The notes under the pieces were generated by a model that had not been told where the DNA came from, made no database searches, and saw nothing but the letters and a program-made list of their open reading frames with translations. A stretch of 64,000 bases of DNA from positions 124,001-188,000 of the forward strand of contig JAFKKG010000010.1 of assembly GCA_017305715.1 (NCBI GenBank), read 5' to 3'. The DNA comes from Hyphomicrobiales bacterium (lineage in GTDB: Bacteria; Pseudomonadota; Alphaproteobacteria; Rhizobiales; Xanthobacteraceae). A program made the translations under genes and the position numbers. Positions 24,959 to 33,358 of the stretch are shown in pieces. The first letter of the stretch is position 1; every line of letters begins with the position of its first letter.

Positions 24959-26131
24959 ATGGCCGAGGCCTATATCGTCGCCACCGCACGCACCGCCGGA
25001 GGCCGCAAGGGGGGACGTCTCGCAGGCTGGCATCCGGCCGATCTCGCCGCTTCCGTGCTGGATTCCTTGATCGATCGCACGGGCGCTGACCCCGCCCAGG
25101 TCGAAGACGTCATCATGGGCTGCGTGATGCAGGCCGGCGAGCAGTCCAACAACGTCGCGCGCAACGCCATCATGGCTTCAAAACTGCCGGAGAGCGTGCC
25201 GGGCACCTCGATCGACCGTCAGTGCGGCTCGTCGCAGCAGGCGCTGCATTTCGCGGCGCAGGCCGTGATGTCCGGCACCATGGATTGCGTGATCGCGGCG
25301 GGCGTGGAATCGATGACGCGGGTGCCGATGGGCCTCGCCTCTTCGTTGCCCGCCAAGAACGGCTTTGGCCATTACAAGAGCCCGGGCATCGAGAAGCGTT
25401 ATCCCAACATCATGTTCAGCCAGTTCACCGGCGCTGAAATGATGGCTGAGAAGTATGGTCTCTCGAAGGAAGAACTCGATACCTATTCCTACAACAGCCA
25501 CCAGCGCGCGATTGCGGCGACGCAGGCCGGCAAGTTCAAGGACGAGATCGTCTCCTTGCAGATCACCCGCGCCGACGGCTCGACCGACACCCACCACATC
25601 GACGAAGGCATTCGCTTCGACGCCAGCCTCGACGGCATCAAGGGCGTCAAGCTGATCGCCGAGAACGGCAAGCACACCGCAGCCAGCGCCAGCCAGATCT
25701 GCGACGGCGCTTCCGGCGTGATGGTCGTCAATGAAAAGGGCCTCAAATCGCTCGGCGTCAAGCCGCTGGCGCGAATCCATCATCTCACCATGATGGGCGG
25801 CGACCCCGTCATCATGCTGGACGCGCCCCTGCATGCCACCAAGCGCGCGCTGGAAAAGGCCGGCATGTCGGTCGATGACATCGACCTGTTCGAGGTCAAC
25901 GAGGCCTTTGCCGCGGTGCCGGTGGCGTGGCTGAAGACGACGGGCGCGGACCCGGAGCGGCTCAACGTCAATGGCGGCGCGATTGCGCTCGGCCATCCCC
26001 TCGGCGGCTCCGGCACCAAGCTGATGACCACGCTGGTCAACGCGTTGAAGCAGCGGGGCAAGCGCTATGGTTTGCAGACCATGTGCGAAGGCGGCGGCAT
26101 GGCGAACGTGACCATCGTCGAGCGGCTGTAA
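24959..26131 (+). CDS. Acetyl-CoA acetyltransferase (thiolase)
   Basis: A 390-aa thiolase that cleaves 3-ketoacyl-CoA with CoA (or condenses acetyl-CoA). The catalytic set is complete: acylated Cys89 in SIDRQCGSSQQALHFAA, His346 in GGAIALGHPLGGSG and Cys376 in MCEGGGMANVTI. Length matches the FadA/PhaA-type tetrameric enzymes. An AGGGAGAACC ribosome site precedes the ATG at 24959. It faces the TetR-led minus operon and provides its last step, releasing acetyl-CoA. A hairpin terminator follows, yet the acyl-CoA ligase is on the same strand. Confidence 0.94.
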   Translation: MAEAYIVATARTAGGRKGGRLAGWHPADLAASVLDSLIDRTGADPAQVEDVIMGCVMQAGEQSNNVARNAIMASKLPESVPGTSIDRQCGSSQQALHFAAQAVMSGTMDCVIAAGVESMTRVPMGLASSLPAKNGFGHYKSPGIEKRYPNIMFSQFTGAEMMAEKYGLSKEELDTYSYNSHQRAIAATQAGKFKDEIVSLQITRADGSTDTHHIDEGIRFDASLDGIKGVKLIAENGKHTAASASQICDGASGVMVVNEKGLKSLGVKPLARIHHLTMMGGDPVIMLDAPLHATKRALEKAGMSVDDIDLFEVNEAFAAVPVAWLKTTGADPERLNVNGGAIALGHPLGGSGTKLMTTLVNALKQRGKRYGLQTMCEGGGMANVTIVERL

Positions 26132-26156
26132 AAACAAAAAAAAGAAATTCGTGACT

Positions 26157-26191
26157 GGCGAGCAGGGAGTGCGCTTCCTGCTCGCCATTTT
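26157..26191 (+). terminator. Intrinsic terminator after the thiolase gene
   Basis: A perfect 10-bp stem GGCGAGCAGG (26157-26166) with CCTGCTCGCC (26177-26186) and a 10-nt loop, followed by ATTTTC. It ends 19 bp before the ligase ATG (26210), so it should partly or fully separate the ligase from thiolase transcription. Confidence 0.78.
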
Positions 26192-26209
26192 CATGTTGAG
26201 GAGACATCC

Positions 26210-27748
26210 ATGACCCACCCGACCATCCACGCCCGCACCCATCCGGACAAGATCGCTTACCAGATGGCGGGGACCGGAAAAGCGATCACCTATCGCGAGC
26301 TGGATGAGCTCTCCAACCAGGGCGCGCATCTGTTCCGTTCGCTCGGCCTGAAGGCCGGCGACCACATCGCGCTGCTGATGGAAAACCGCCTCGCCTTCAT
26401 GGAAATCTGCTGGGCGGCGCAGCGCGCGGGTCTCTATTACACCGCGATCAGCCGTTACCTCACCGCAGACGAGATCGCCTACATCGTCAGGGATTGCGGC
26501 GCGAAGGTCTTCATCACCACACCGAAATGCCACGAGCAGGTCAAAGGCCTCGCCGGCGAGAATGGCGGGCCGCTGCTTTACATGATGGATGAGCCCGAAC
26601 CGGGTTTCCGCTCCTGGGACAAGGAAGCGGCGGCGCAGCCGACGACGCCGATCGCGGACGAGGTCGCCGGCTACGACATGTTGTATTCGTCGGGCACGAC
26701 CGGACGGCCAAAGGGCATCAAGAAGGCGTTCGAGGGCAACAGGATCGACGTGCCCAACCAGTTTTTAAAGGTTCTCTGCGCCGACATGTGCGGCATGGCA
26801 TCCGACAGCATCTATCTGTCGCCGGCGCCGCTGTATCATGCAGCGCCTTTGCGCTTCAACATGATGGCGACCATCCTCGGCGGCACCTCCATCATCATGG
26901 AATCCTTCGACGCCGAGGAATTTTTGAAACTGGTCGAGAAATACAAGGCCACGCAATCGCAGCTGGTGCCGACCATGTTCGTGCGGATGCTGAAGCTGCC
27001 GGAGGAGGTGCGCACGCGCTACGACGTCTCGACGTTGAAGGGCGCGATCCATGCCGCCGCGCCCTGCCCGGTCGACGTGAAAGCCAAAATGATCGAGTGG
27101 TGGGGACCGATCCTGATCGAATATTATGCGGGCTCGGAGGGCAACGGCGTCACGGTCTCGAATTCGCAGCAATGGCTCAGCCATCGCGGCACCGTCGGCC
27201 GCGCGGTGGTTGGCAAGATCAAGATTCTGGACGAAAACGACCAGGAAGCGCCGACCGGGCAAATCGGCACCGTGTATTTCGCCGATGCGCCTGCCTTCGC
27301 CTATCACAACGATCCGGAGAAGACGAAGAAGGCCTACAACGACCGCGGCTGGTCGACGCTCGGCGACGTCGGCTATCTCGACGAGGAAGGCTTCCTCTAT
27401 CTCACCGACCGCAAGAGCTACATGATCATCTCGGGCGGCGTGAACATCTACCCGCAGGAGACCGAGGACGTCCTGATCACGCATCCCGGCGTCGCCGACG
27501 TCGCGGTGTTCGGCGTGCCGAACGAGGAGATGGGCGAAGAGGTCAAGGCCGTGGTGCAGCCGCACGACATGGCCAGAGCCGGCAAGGAGCTTGAGGCCGA
27601 GTTGATCCTGTTCTGCCGCAAGCATCTGTCGCCGATCAAATGCCCGAGGAGCATCGACTTCGAAGCCGAACTGCCGCGCACCCCGACCGGCAAGCTGGTG
27701 AAGCGGCATCTGCGGGATCGGTATTGGCCGAAGGCTACCAGAGGGTGA
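26210..27748 (+). CDS. Fatty-acid/aryl-acid CoA ligase (AMP-dependent synthetase)
   Basis: A 512-aa adenylate-forming enzyme that activates a carboxylic acid to its CoA thioester. The core A3 motif MLYSSGTTGRPKGIKKAF lies at 157-174; the A5 region (IEYYAGSEGNGVT), A7 (STLGDVGYLDEEGFLYLTDR) and A10-type Lys (LPRTPTGKLVKRHL) are present. It belongs to the long-chain FadD-like 'acyl-CoA synthetase' group rather than the Fcs group, so the cluster has two different activating enzymes. The start at 26210 has TTGAGGAGAC upstream. Located 19 bp after a terminator, probably with its own promoter or read-through. Confidence 0.9.
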   Translation: MTHPTIHARTHPDKIAYQMAGTGKAITYRELDELSNQGAHLFRSLGLKAGDHIALLMENRLAFMEICWAAQRAGLYYTAISRYLTADEIAYIVRDCGAKVFITTPKCHEQVKGLAGENGGPLLYMMDEPEPGFRSWDKEAAAQPTTPIADEVAGYDMLYSSGTTGRPKGIKKAFEGNRIDVPNQFLKVLCADMCGMASDSIYLSPAPLYHAAPLRFNMMATILGGTSIIMESFDAEEFLKLVEKYKATQSQLVPTMFVRMLKLPEEVRTRYDVSTLKGAIHAAAPCPVDVKAKMIEWWGPILIEYYAGSEGNGVTVSNSQQWLSHRGTVGRAVVGKIKILDENDQEAPTGQIGTVYFADAPAFAYHNDPEKTKKAYNDRGWSTLGDVGYLDEEGFLYLTDRKSYMIISGGVNIYPQETEDVLITHPGVADVAVFGVPNEEMGEEVKAVVQPHDMARAGKELEAELILFCRKHLSPIKCPRSIDFEAELPRTPTGKLVKRHLRDRYWPKATRG

Positions 27749-27800
27749 CGTGCGCTCACGCGCGCATCCAGGGCGCCCCCTTTGCCCGCCGGAGCGAAAA

Positions 27801-28307
27801 TTACGTGGGCGCTGCCGGCGCGCAAGCGAGGGATGGCGCTGCGCGCAAATGCAGCTGCCCGCGCTGTTCGGTGGCGGATGTGGTCCACTGCGCCTCGATG
27901 GTCTGAAAGTCCTTCGATAATGTTCCCCGGTGGCTGCCGCCGGTCTCGAAGGAGCTGTTTCCCTCAGGCGCCAGCTCGAAGATTTCGATCTGCAAATCGG
28001 ACAGTCTGACGAACATCCGGACCTTGATTTTCGTCACCTGGCGACCGGCCTTGTATGAGCCGCATCCGAACGCTTCCGCGTTCTGCTCATTCAGGGCGTG
28101 CACCGTATCGAACGTAATGACGACGTTTTGTACCGTCTTGTCACCATCCCAGCTGAACTCACCATAGTAGCCGCGCGGCATGTCCCGGGTCAGGTCGGCC
28201 ACGTCAGCCGCGCGCGCGGCGGAAGCGAACAGCAGGCACGCGGCCATGATCGCCAGAACGGCACGCGAAACCCAGCCGCGCAGATGTGAAAGACCCAGCC
28301 CACGCAT
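27801..28307 (-). CDS. Exported hypothetical protein (168 aa)
   Basis: Residues 1-34 make a signal peptide (WVSRAVLAIMAACLLFASAA, cleavage near ARAAD). The mature domain is beta-rich (RGYYGEFSWDGDKTVQNVVI, KIKVRMFVRLSDLQIEIFEL, FETGGSHRGTLSKDFQTIEA) and resembles a lipocalin/DUF-type periplasmic fold. No named family is recognised. The start at 28307 (MRGLGLSHLRG) is chosen since upstream in-frame residues are unlike coding sequence. Converges on the ligase gene and is divergent from the epoxide hydrolase gene. Confidence 0.72.
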   Translation of the reverse strand: MRGLGLSHLRGWVSRAVLAIMAACLLFASAARAADVADLTRDMPRGYYGEFSWDGDKTVQNVVITFDTVHALNEQNAEAFGCGSYKAGRQVTKIKVRMFVRLSDLQIEIFELAPEGNSSFETGGSHRGTLSKDFQTIEAQWTTSATEQRGQLHLRAAPSLACAPAAPT

Positions 28308-28447
28308 GTGATATTCATCCCGCGAATGAGTGTTGCCATCCTTAGTGACGCCGGCGAGATGAAGGTTCAAGCCGCTGCCGCAGCGAAGGGATGAGGCTTC
28401 CTTCCCTTCCCCCCTTGTGGGACAAGGGAACAAAACGAGGAAACACC

Positions 28448-29602
28448 ATGACCGCCCTCCCCGGCATCCCGCTCCCCGCTGGCATCCGCTCCCGCTACGT
28501 CGAGAACATCAACGGCCTGCGCATGCATGTGCTGGAAGCCGGCTTTGAGACCAAAGGCCGGCCGTGCGTGCTGTTGCTACACGGCTTCCCCGAGCTCGCC
28601 TTCAGCTGGCGCAAGGTGATGCCGGTTCTTGCCGCCGCCGGCTATCACGTGATCGCGCCGGACCAGCGCGGCTATGGCCGCACCACGGGATGGGATGCCA
28701 ATTATGACGGCGACCTTGCCTCGTTCCGGCTCACCAACCTGGTGCGCGACGCGCTCGGGCTGGTGTCGGCGTTCGGCTATCGGCATGTCGATGCCGTGGT
28801 CGGACATGATTTTGGCTCGTCCGTCGCAGCCTGGTGTGCGCTGCTGCGGCCGGATGTGTTTCGATCGGTTGTTCTGATGAGCGCGCCGTTTGCAGGGCCG
28901 CCGGCGCTGCCGTTCAACACGGCGGATGGTCCGGCGAAACCGGCCGCGGAAGATCCGATCCACCGCGAACTGGCGGCGCTGCCGCGGCCGCGAAAGCATT
29001 ACCAATGGTATTATTCGACACGCGAGGCCGACGCCAACATGCACCACGCACCGCAGGGCGTGCATGATTTCCTGCGCGCCTACTACCATCACAAGAGCGC
29101 GGACTGGAAAGACAACGCGCCCTATCCGCTGAAATCATGGACGGCGGGCGAAATCGCAAAACTGCCGACCTATTATGTGATGGATCTCGTCAAGGACATG
29201 GCCGCGACCGTCGCCGAGGAAATGCCGTCGGCGGCAGCGATCGCAGCCAACACATGGCTGCCCGACAGTGAACTTGCGTTCTACAGCGCCGAATACAAGC
29301 GCACCGGATTCCAGGGCGGCCTGCAATGGTATCGCTGTGGCACGTCGGGGGCATTTCTGCCGGAGTTGCAGACCTGGTCCGGCCGCACCATCGACGTGCC
29401 GTCCGCCTTCATCTCGGGCAAGCAGGATTGGGGTACCTATCAGCGCCCCGGCGTGTTCGAGACCATGCAGACAAAGGCCTGCACCAACATGATCGGCTGT
29501 CATCTCGTCGACGGCGCCGGCCATTGGGTGCAGCAGGAGCAACCCGGGGAAGTGAGCCGGTTGCTACTGCAATTCCTGAAACAGGCCACGCCCGGCGGCT
29601 AA
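28448..29602 (+). CDS. Epoxide hydrolase-type alpha/beta-hydrolase
   Basis: A 384-aa alpha/beta-hydrolase-fold enzyme of the soluble epoxide hydrolase type. HGFPELAFSWRKVMPVLAAA (45-64) is the oxyanion motif (HGFP), VVGHDFGSSVAAWC (117-130) holds the nucleophile Asp121, and GAGHWVQQEQP supplies His359. Asp, not Ser, as nucleophile and an acid in the C-terminal part fit epoxide or halo-alkane hydrolysis. A GAGGAAA ribosome site precedes the ATG at 28448, which follows a palindrome fragment (28395-28430). Substrate unknown; no pathway genes adjoin it. Confidence 0.88.
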   Translation: MTALPGIPLPAGIRSRYVENINGLRMHVLEAGFETKGRPCVLLLHGFPELAFSWRKVMPVLAAAGYHVIAPDQRGYGRTTGWDANYDGDLASFRLTNLVRDALGLVSAFGYRHVDAVVGHDFGSSVAAWCALLRPDVFRSVVLMSAPFAGPPALPFNTADGPAKPAAEDPIHRELAALPRPRKHYQWYYSTREADANMHHAPQGVHDFLRAYYHHKSADWKDNAPYPLKSWTAGEIAKLPTYYVMDLVKDMAATVAEEMPSAAAIAANTWLPDSELAFYSAEYKRTGFQGGLQWYRCGTSGAFLPELQTWSGRTIDVPSAFISGKQDWGTYQRPGVFETMQTKACTNMIGCHLVDGAGHWVQQEQPGEVSRLLLQFLKQATPGG

Positions 29603-29607
29603 ACAAT

Positions 29608-29636
29608 TTGACCTTGAGAAAACGGGGCCCTATATC
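29608..29636 (+). promoter_or_regulatory. Promoter of mbfA
   Basis: TTGACC (29608-29613), 17 bp, TATATC (29631-29636): a strong sigma-70-type promoter. Its predicted start point (near 29643) falls inside the ICE palindrome at 29639-29655, so bound Irr would block initiation. Confidence 0.75.
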
Positions 29637-29638
29637 AG

Positions 29639-29655
29639 TTTAGAATTATTCTAAA
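29639..29655. promoter_or_regulatory. ICE box (Irr-binding site)
   Basis: TTTAGAATTATTCTAAA is a perfect 8-bp inverted repeat around one base, the iron-control element bound by the rhizobial regulator Irr. It begins 2 bp after the -10 of the mbfA promoter and ends 20 bp before the GTG. Position over the start point predicts repression under low iron/high Irr and induction when iron is plentiful. Confidence 0.88.
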
Positions 29656-29675
29656 TCGATAAGAGGGCCCTGCCC

Positions 29676-30647
29676 GTGAAGAATTTCGCCGATCTGACCG
29701 AGCGTGAAGTTCTGGCGGTGGCGATCTCCTCGGAAGAGGAAGACAGCCGCATCTACATGACCTTCGCCGAAGACCTCGCCGAGCGCTATCCGGACTCCGC
29801 AAAGCTGTTCCGGGAAATGGCCGAGGAAGAGAGCGGCCATCGTCACCGCCTGCTGGAATTATACGAGCAGCGTTTCGGGGCGCATCTGCCGCCGATCCGT
29901 CGCGAGGACGTCCGGGGATTCCTCAGGCGGCGGCCGGTCTGGCTGACGAAAAACCTGCCGCTCGACACCATCCGCAAGGAGGTGGAGGTGATGGAGCTGC
30001 AGGCCGAGCAGTTCTACGTCAAGGCCGCCGAACAGGCCGAGGATGTCGGCGTGCGCCGCCTGCTGGGCGACCTCGCCGAGGAGGAGAAGAGCCACGAAAA
30101 GCTCGCGGCCAGGCTGACCGACCGGATCCTCAGCCCCGACGTGCGCGCCGAGGAAGAAAAGACGCGGCGGCGCGCCTTCGTGCTGCAATATGTCCAGCCC
30201 GGCCTTGCCGGATTGATGGACGGGTCGGTCTCGACGCTGGCGCCGCTGTTCGCGGCCGCCTTCGCCACGCATCAGAACTGGCAGACATTCCTGGTCGGCC
30301 TCGCCGCCTCGATCGGAGCCGGCATCAGCATGGGGTTTGCGGAAGCGCTCTCCGACGACGGTTCGCTGACCGGGCGCGGTTCGCCGTGGCTGCGTGGCGC
30401 GGCGAGCGGCATCATGACCGCGCTCGGCGGCCTCGGCCACACCATGCCCTATCTGGTGCCGGATTCCTGGCCGAATGCGTTCTGGATCGCGACCGGAATC
30501 GCGGGCGTCGTCGTGTTCTTCGAACTATGGGCGATCGCCTTCATCCGCGCCAAATACATGGACACGCCGTTCCTGCAGGCGGCCTTCCAGATCGTGCTCG
30601 GGGGCGCGATCGTGCTCGGCGTCGGCATACTCATCGGCGCCGCATAG
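29676..30647 (+). CDS. mbfA: Membrane-bound ferritin MbfA (ferritin-like domain fused to VIT1 iron transporter)
   Basis: A 323-aa fusion. Residues 1-150 are a rubrerythrin/ferritin-like four-helix bundle with di-iron ligands E20-E21, E50-E51 with H55 (EEESGH), E107 and E136-H140 (EEEKSH). Residues 168-323 are a VIT1/CCC1-type membrane domain with about five helices ([40 protein letters not shown]). In Bradyrhizobium and Agrobacterium, MbfA exports iron and protects against H2O2 and iron stress. The start is GTG with GAGGG upstream. Promoter overlapped by an ICE box, as expected for an Irr-repressed gene. Confidence 0.95.
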   Translation: MKNFADLTEREVLAVAISSEEEDSRIYMTFAEDLAERYPDSAKLFREMAEEESGHRHRLLELYEQRFGAHLPPIRREDVRGFLRRRPVWLTKNLPLDTIRKEVEVMELQAEQFYVKAAEQAEDVGVRRLLGDLAEEEKSHEKLAARLTDRILSPDVRAEEEKTRRRAFVLQYVQPGLAGLMDGSVSTLAPLFAAAFATHQNWQTFLVGLAASIGAGISMGFAEALSDDGSLTGRGSPWLRGAASGIMTALGGLGHTMPYLVPDSWPNAFWIATGIAGVVVFFELWAIAFIRAKYMDTPFLQAAFQIVLGGAIVLGVGILIGAA

Positions 30648-30666
30648 TGCGCCGCAGGAAACCATC

Positions 30667-31542
30667 ATGAAACGAAGGTTTACAGATGGCTCACGGTGCC
30701 GCCTCTGCCTTCTGGCTGGCGCGGGCCTCTGGGTCGTACTCGCGACGCCAGCGCAAGCTGTCGACGAAATCCAGGTCTACAACGCCAGCATTGCCGCGCC
30801 CGGCCAGTTCACGATCCAGCAACATCTCAACTATGTTGCCCAGGGGCTGAAAGACCCGCCCTTTCGCGGCGGCCTCGTCTCCAATGGCAGCATCAACGGC
30901 ACGCCCGAATTCGCGTACGGCGTCACCGACTGGTGGGAAGTCGGGCTTTATCTACCCTTCGCGATCCAGGACCGGCAGTTTTTGTCCGATTCCTTCAAGC
31001 TGCGCACCTTGTTCGTCTCCCCCAATGCCGATCAGCGCAACTTTTTCTACGGCGTCAATTTCGAGTTCAGCAACGAAACGCCAAAATTCTCGCAGACCCG
31101 ATTCGGGATGGAAATCCGGCCGATCATCGGCGTCCGCAAGGGCGATTGGGAATTCATCGTCAACCCGATCGTCGGCATCGGCTTCGGAAAATATGGCGAG
31201 GCGGACTTCACCCCTGCGGCACGCCTGGCGCGCAAAGTCGGCCCGGATCTTTCCGTCGGACTCGAATATTACGCCGACTTCGGCAAGATCGGAGATTTTT
31301 CGAAGCTTGCCGACCAGCAGCATACGCTGTTTGCGGTCACCGACTTCAAGCTCGGCATCTTCGGCGTGAACCTTGGCGTTGGTTACGGGCTGACGCCGGC
31401 CTCCGACCGCTTCGTGGTCAAGACTATCATCGGCTACGCTTTCCCGGTGCCTGGCAGCAACGCTGCGGCAAGCGACCGCGCCGGCGTTTCCGGACCCGTC
31501 AACCCGATGTCGCACGCTTCCACCCGGCCCTTGCAATACTGA
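30667..31542 (+). CDS. Outer-membrane-type exported protein (beta-barrel, 291 aa)
   Basis: Residues 1-31 are a signal peptide (CRLCLLAGAGLWVVLATPAQA). The rest has alternating aromatic strands typical of a small outer-membrane beta-barrel: FAYGVTDWWEVGLYLPFAIQ, RNFFYGVNFEFSNE, FGMEIRPIIGVRKGDWEFIV, VGLEYYADFGKIGDF, TIIGYAFPVPG. The length suits a 10-12-strand 'transporter-like' family (DUF with no proven substrate). It starts 19 bp after mbfA in the same direction, so it is probably part of the Irr-controlled transcript; a link to iron efflux or stress is inference. Confidence 0.72.
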   Translation: MKRRFTDGSRCRLCLLAGAGLWVVLATPAQAVDEIQVYNASIAAPGQFTIQQHLNYVAQGLKDPPFRGGLVSNGSINGTPEFAYGVTDWWEVGLYLPFAIQDRQFLSDSFKLRTLFVSPNADQRNFFYGVNFEFSNETPKFSQTRFGMEIRPIIGVRKGDWEFIVNPIVGIGFGKYGEADFTPAARLARKVGPDLSVGLEYYADFGKIGDFSKLADQQHTLFAVTDFKLGIFGVNLGVGYGLTPASDRFVVKTIIGYAFPVPGSNAAASDRAGVSGPVNPMSHASTRPLQY

Positions 31543-31634
31543 CGAAACGACGCTGGGTTCCTCGCATAGTGCCCCCGTGATCTCCCGTCTGCAGAACGGT
31601 TCGCAGTCGTGCAACCAACGCTTCGAGGATTTTC

Positions 31635-32165
31635 ATGACAGATCGCTTGCAATACGGGATCACGGCAAAACTGTTTCACTGGCTCATCGTCGCGCTCTTG
31701 ATGGTGCAATATCCAATCGGCTGGCTGATGCCGGATCTGCATCGAAACATGAAGCCGGGTGCGCCGATGAGCTTCCATATCTCCTTTGGCATTTCCATCC
31801 TGATGCTGATGGTTCTGAGATTCGTCTGGCGGCTGACGCACCCGGTCGCGCCCGAAAGCTCGATGCCGCCATGGCAACGGCTGAGTTCGGAGGTCGTGCA
31901 CTGGCTGCTTTATGCGTTGGTGCTCGCGACGACGGTAACCGGCTGGCTATTCGCATCGTTTCGCGGTTGGTCCGTATCGTTTTTCTATCTTCTGCCCATG
32001 CCGATGCTGTCCTCCGAGAACGCCGCGGCCGGCAAGGTCATCGACGGCCTGCATCAGGCATCCGAATGGGCGTTGCTGGCCGTCATCGGCATCCACGTGG
32101 CGGCGGCGTTGGCCCACATCTTCTTTTATCGCGACCGTATCATGCAGCGGATGCTTCCGGGCTGA
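31635..32165 (+). CDS. Cytochrome b561-family protein
   Basis: A 176-aa, four-TM di-haem b-type cytochrome (YodB/CybB type) that moves electrons across the inner membrane, for example from quinol or superoxide. Likely haem-ligand His residues: KLFHWLIVAL (H15), SFHISFGISI (H48), VVHWLLYAL and IGIHVAAALAHIFFY (two in helix 4). It follows the outer-membrane protein gene by 92 bp on the same strand and may be part of the mbfA-led unit, where a redox partner in iron or oxidative stress would fit (inference). Confidence 0.9.
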   Translation: MTDRLQYGITAKLFHWLIVALLMVQYPIGWLMPDLHRNMKPGAPMSFHISFGISILMLMVLRFVWRLTHPVAPESSMPPWQRLSSEVVHWLLYALVLATTVTGWLFASFRGWSVSFFYLLPMPMLSSENAAAGKVIDGLHQASEWALLAVIGIHVAAALAHIFFYRDRIMQRMLPG

Positions 32166-32186
32166 CCGCAGGGCGATCGGGCCGTA

Positions 32187-33185
32187 TCAGCTGCCGTTCA
32201 GGCTGCCGATCTCCGGAAAGAACAGGTCTTTCCACGAGACCGGCTCGTTCCTGGTGGTGCCGACCTTGCGCATGAATTTGGCGAATTTCATCGTCGCCGC
32301 CGGCGTCATGGTCCATTCGACATTGGGGCCGGTGACGACCTTCGTCACGGTTTCAAGAGGCATTTTCGAGCCGGAATCATTGATCCAGCTTTGCGCCGTG
32401 CCTTTCGGATCGGCCGCGATGATGGAAGTCGCCTCCTTTACCGCGTCGAGAAAGGCGGCGTAGAGTTCCGGATTGTCCTTGCGAAAGCGTGCCGAGGTCC
32501 ACGCCACCGTGAACGTATGCGGCCCCATCACGTCGAACGACGTCAGCACCGTGCGGATGTTCTTCTGCTCCAACTGCTGGAACTGGAACGGTGGCACGCT
32601 GAAGACCGAGTTGACACCGCCCGCGCCGCTCAACATCGCGATCGTCGCATCCGGCGGCGACATCGACACCGTGAGCGGATCGAGCCTGGCGTAATTGGCC
32701 TCGCCGAAGGCTTCCGCCGCCGCCATCTGCAGCACCACGGCCTGCACCGACACCTTGATCGAGGGCACCGCGATGCGGTCGCGCTCGCCAAAATCCTTGA
32801 TCGACTTGATAGCGGGATTGGCCGTATTGAGCAGGAACGGCTGCGAGCTCAATGCGCAGATGCCCTTGACCTCGAACGAAGTGCCTTTGGTCTTGTCCCA
32901 CAGCGTGATCAGGCCCGGCACGCCGCCGCTGACGATATCGGTGGAGTTCGACAGCAGCGCCTCGTTCATCGCCGCCGGACCATTGAAGCGCTGCCAGGAT
33001 ACTTTGAAATCCTTCAGGCCGCGCTGCGTGGCGTATTTCTCGATGAGCTTGTCGCGCTTCATGACGTTGAATTGCAGGTAGCCCATCGAGAACTGCTCGG
33101 CCAACCTGATCTCGGCGGCTCCGGCCGCGGTGGCCGCGCTTCCTATAGCGAACGCGATCGCACCGACTACCCAGGTCGCCCTCAT
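32187..33185 (-). CDS. ABC transporter substrate-binding protein (NitT/TauT family)
   Basis: A 332-aa periplasmic binding protein of the nitrate/sulfonate/taurine type. Signal peptide 1-24 (VVGAIAFAIGSAATAAGAAE); mature start EIRLAEQFSMGYLQFNVMKR. The class hallmarks are a YLQFNVM-type ligand loop, FNGPAAMNEALLSNSTDIVS and DRIAVPSIKVSVQAVVLQMA. The start at 33185 has GGGAGGCG upstream. The window holds no cognate permease or ATPase next to it; the adjacent gene is a divergent amidase. Ligand unknown; amides or nitriles/sulfonates would be consistent with the neighbour. Confidence 0.88.
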   Translation of the reverse strand: MRATWVVGAIAFAIGSAATAAGAAEIRLAEQFSMGYLQFNVMKRDKLIEKYATQRGLKDFKVSWQRFNGPAAMNEALLSNSTDIVSGGVPGLITLWDKTKGTSFEVKGICALSSQPFLLNTANPAIKSIKDFGERDRIAVPSIKVSVQAVVLQMAAAEAFGEANYARLDPLTVSMSPPDATIAMLSGAGGVNSVFSVPPFQFQQLEQKNIRTVLTSFDVMGPHTFTVAWTSARFRKDNPELYAAFLDAVKEATSIIAADPKGTAQSWINDSGSKMPLETVTKVVTGPNVEWTMTPAATMKFAKFMRKVGTTRNEPVSWKDLFFPEIGSLNGS

Positions 33186-33358
33186 TGTCGCCTCCCGTCG
33201 TTTCATTTTTTCTTGATCGGGAGACTAGCGCGCGACGGGCCCACGCGCCAATAGCCTGCCGGCATGGCCGCCTTGCCGCTGTGCAGCGATTGCTCTTGCG
33301 GCGGCGATCCGAACTGAGCATCATCCGAGCCTCATCAAGGACAGACCGGGAGCACGCC

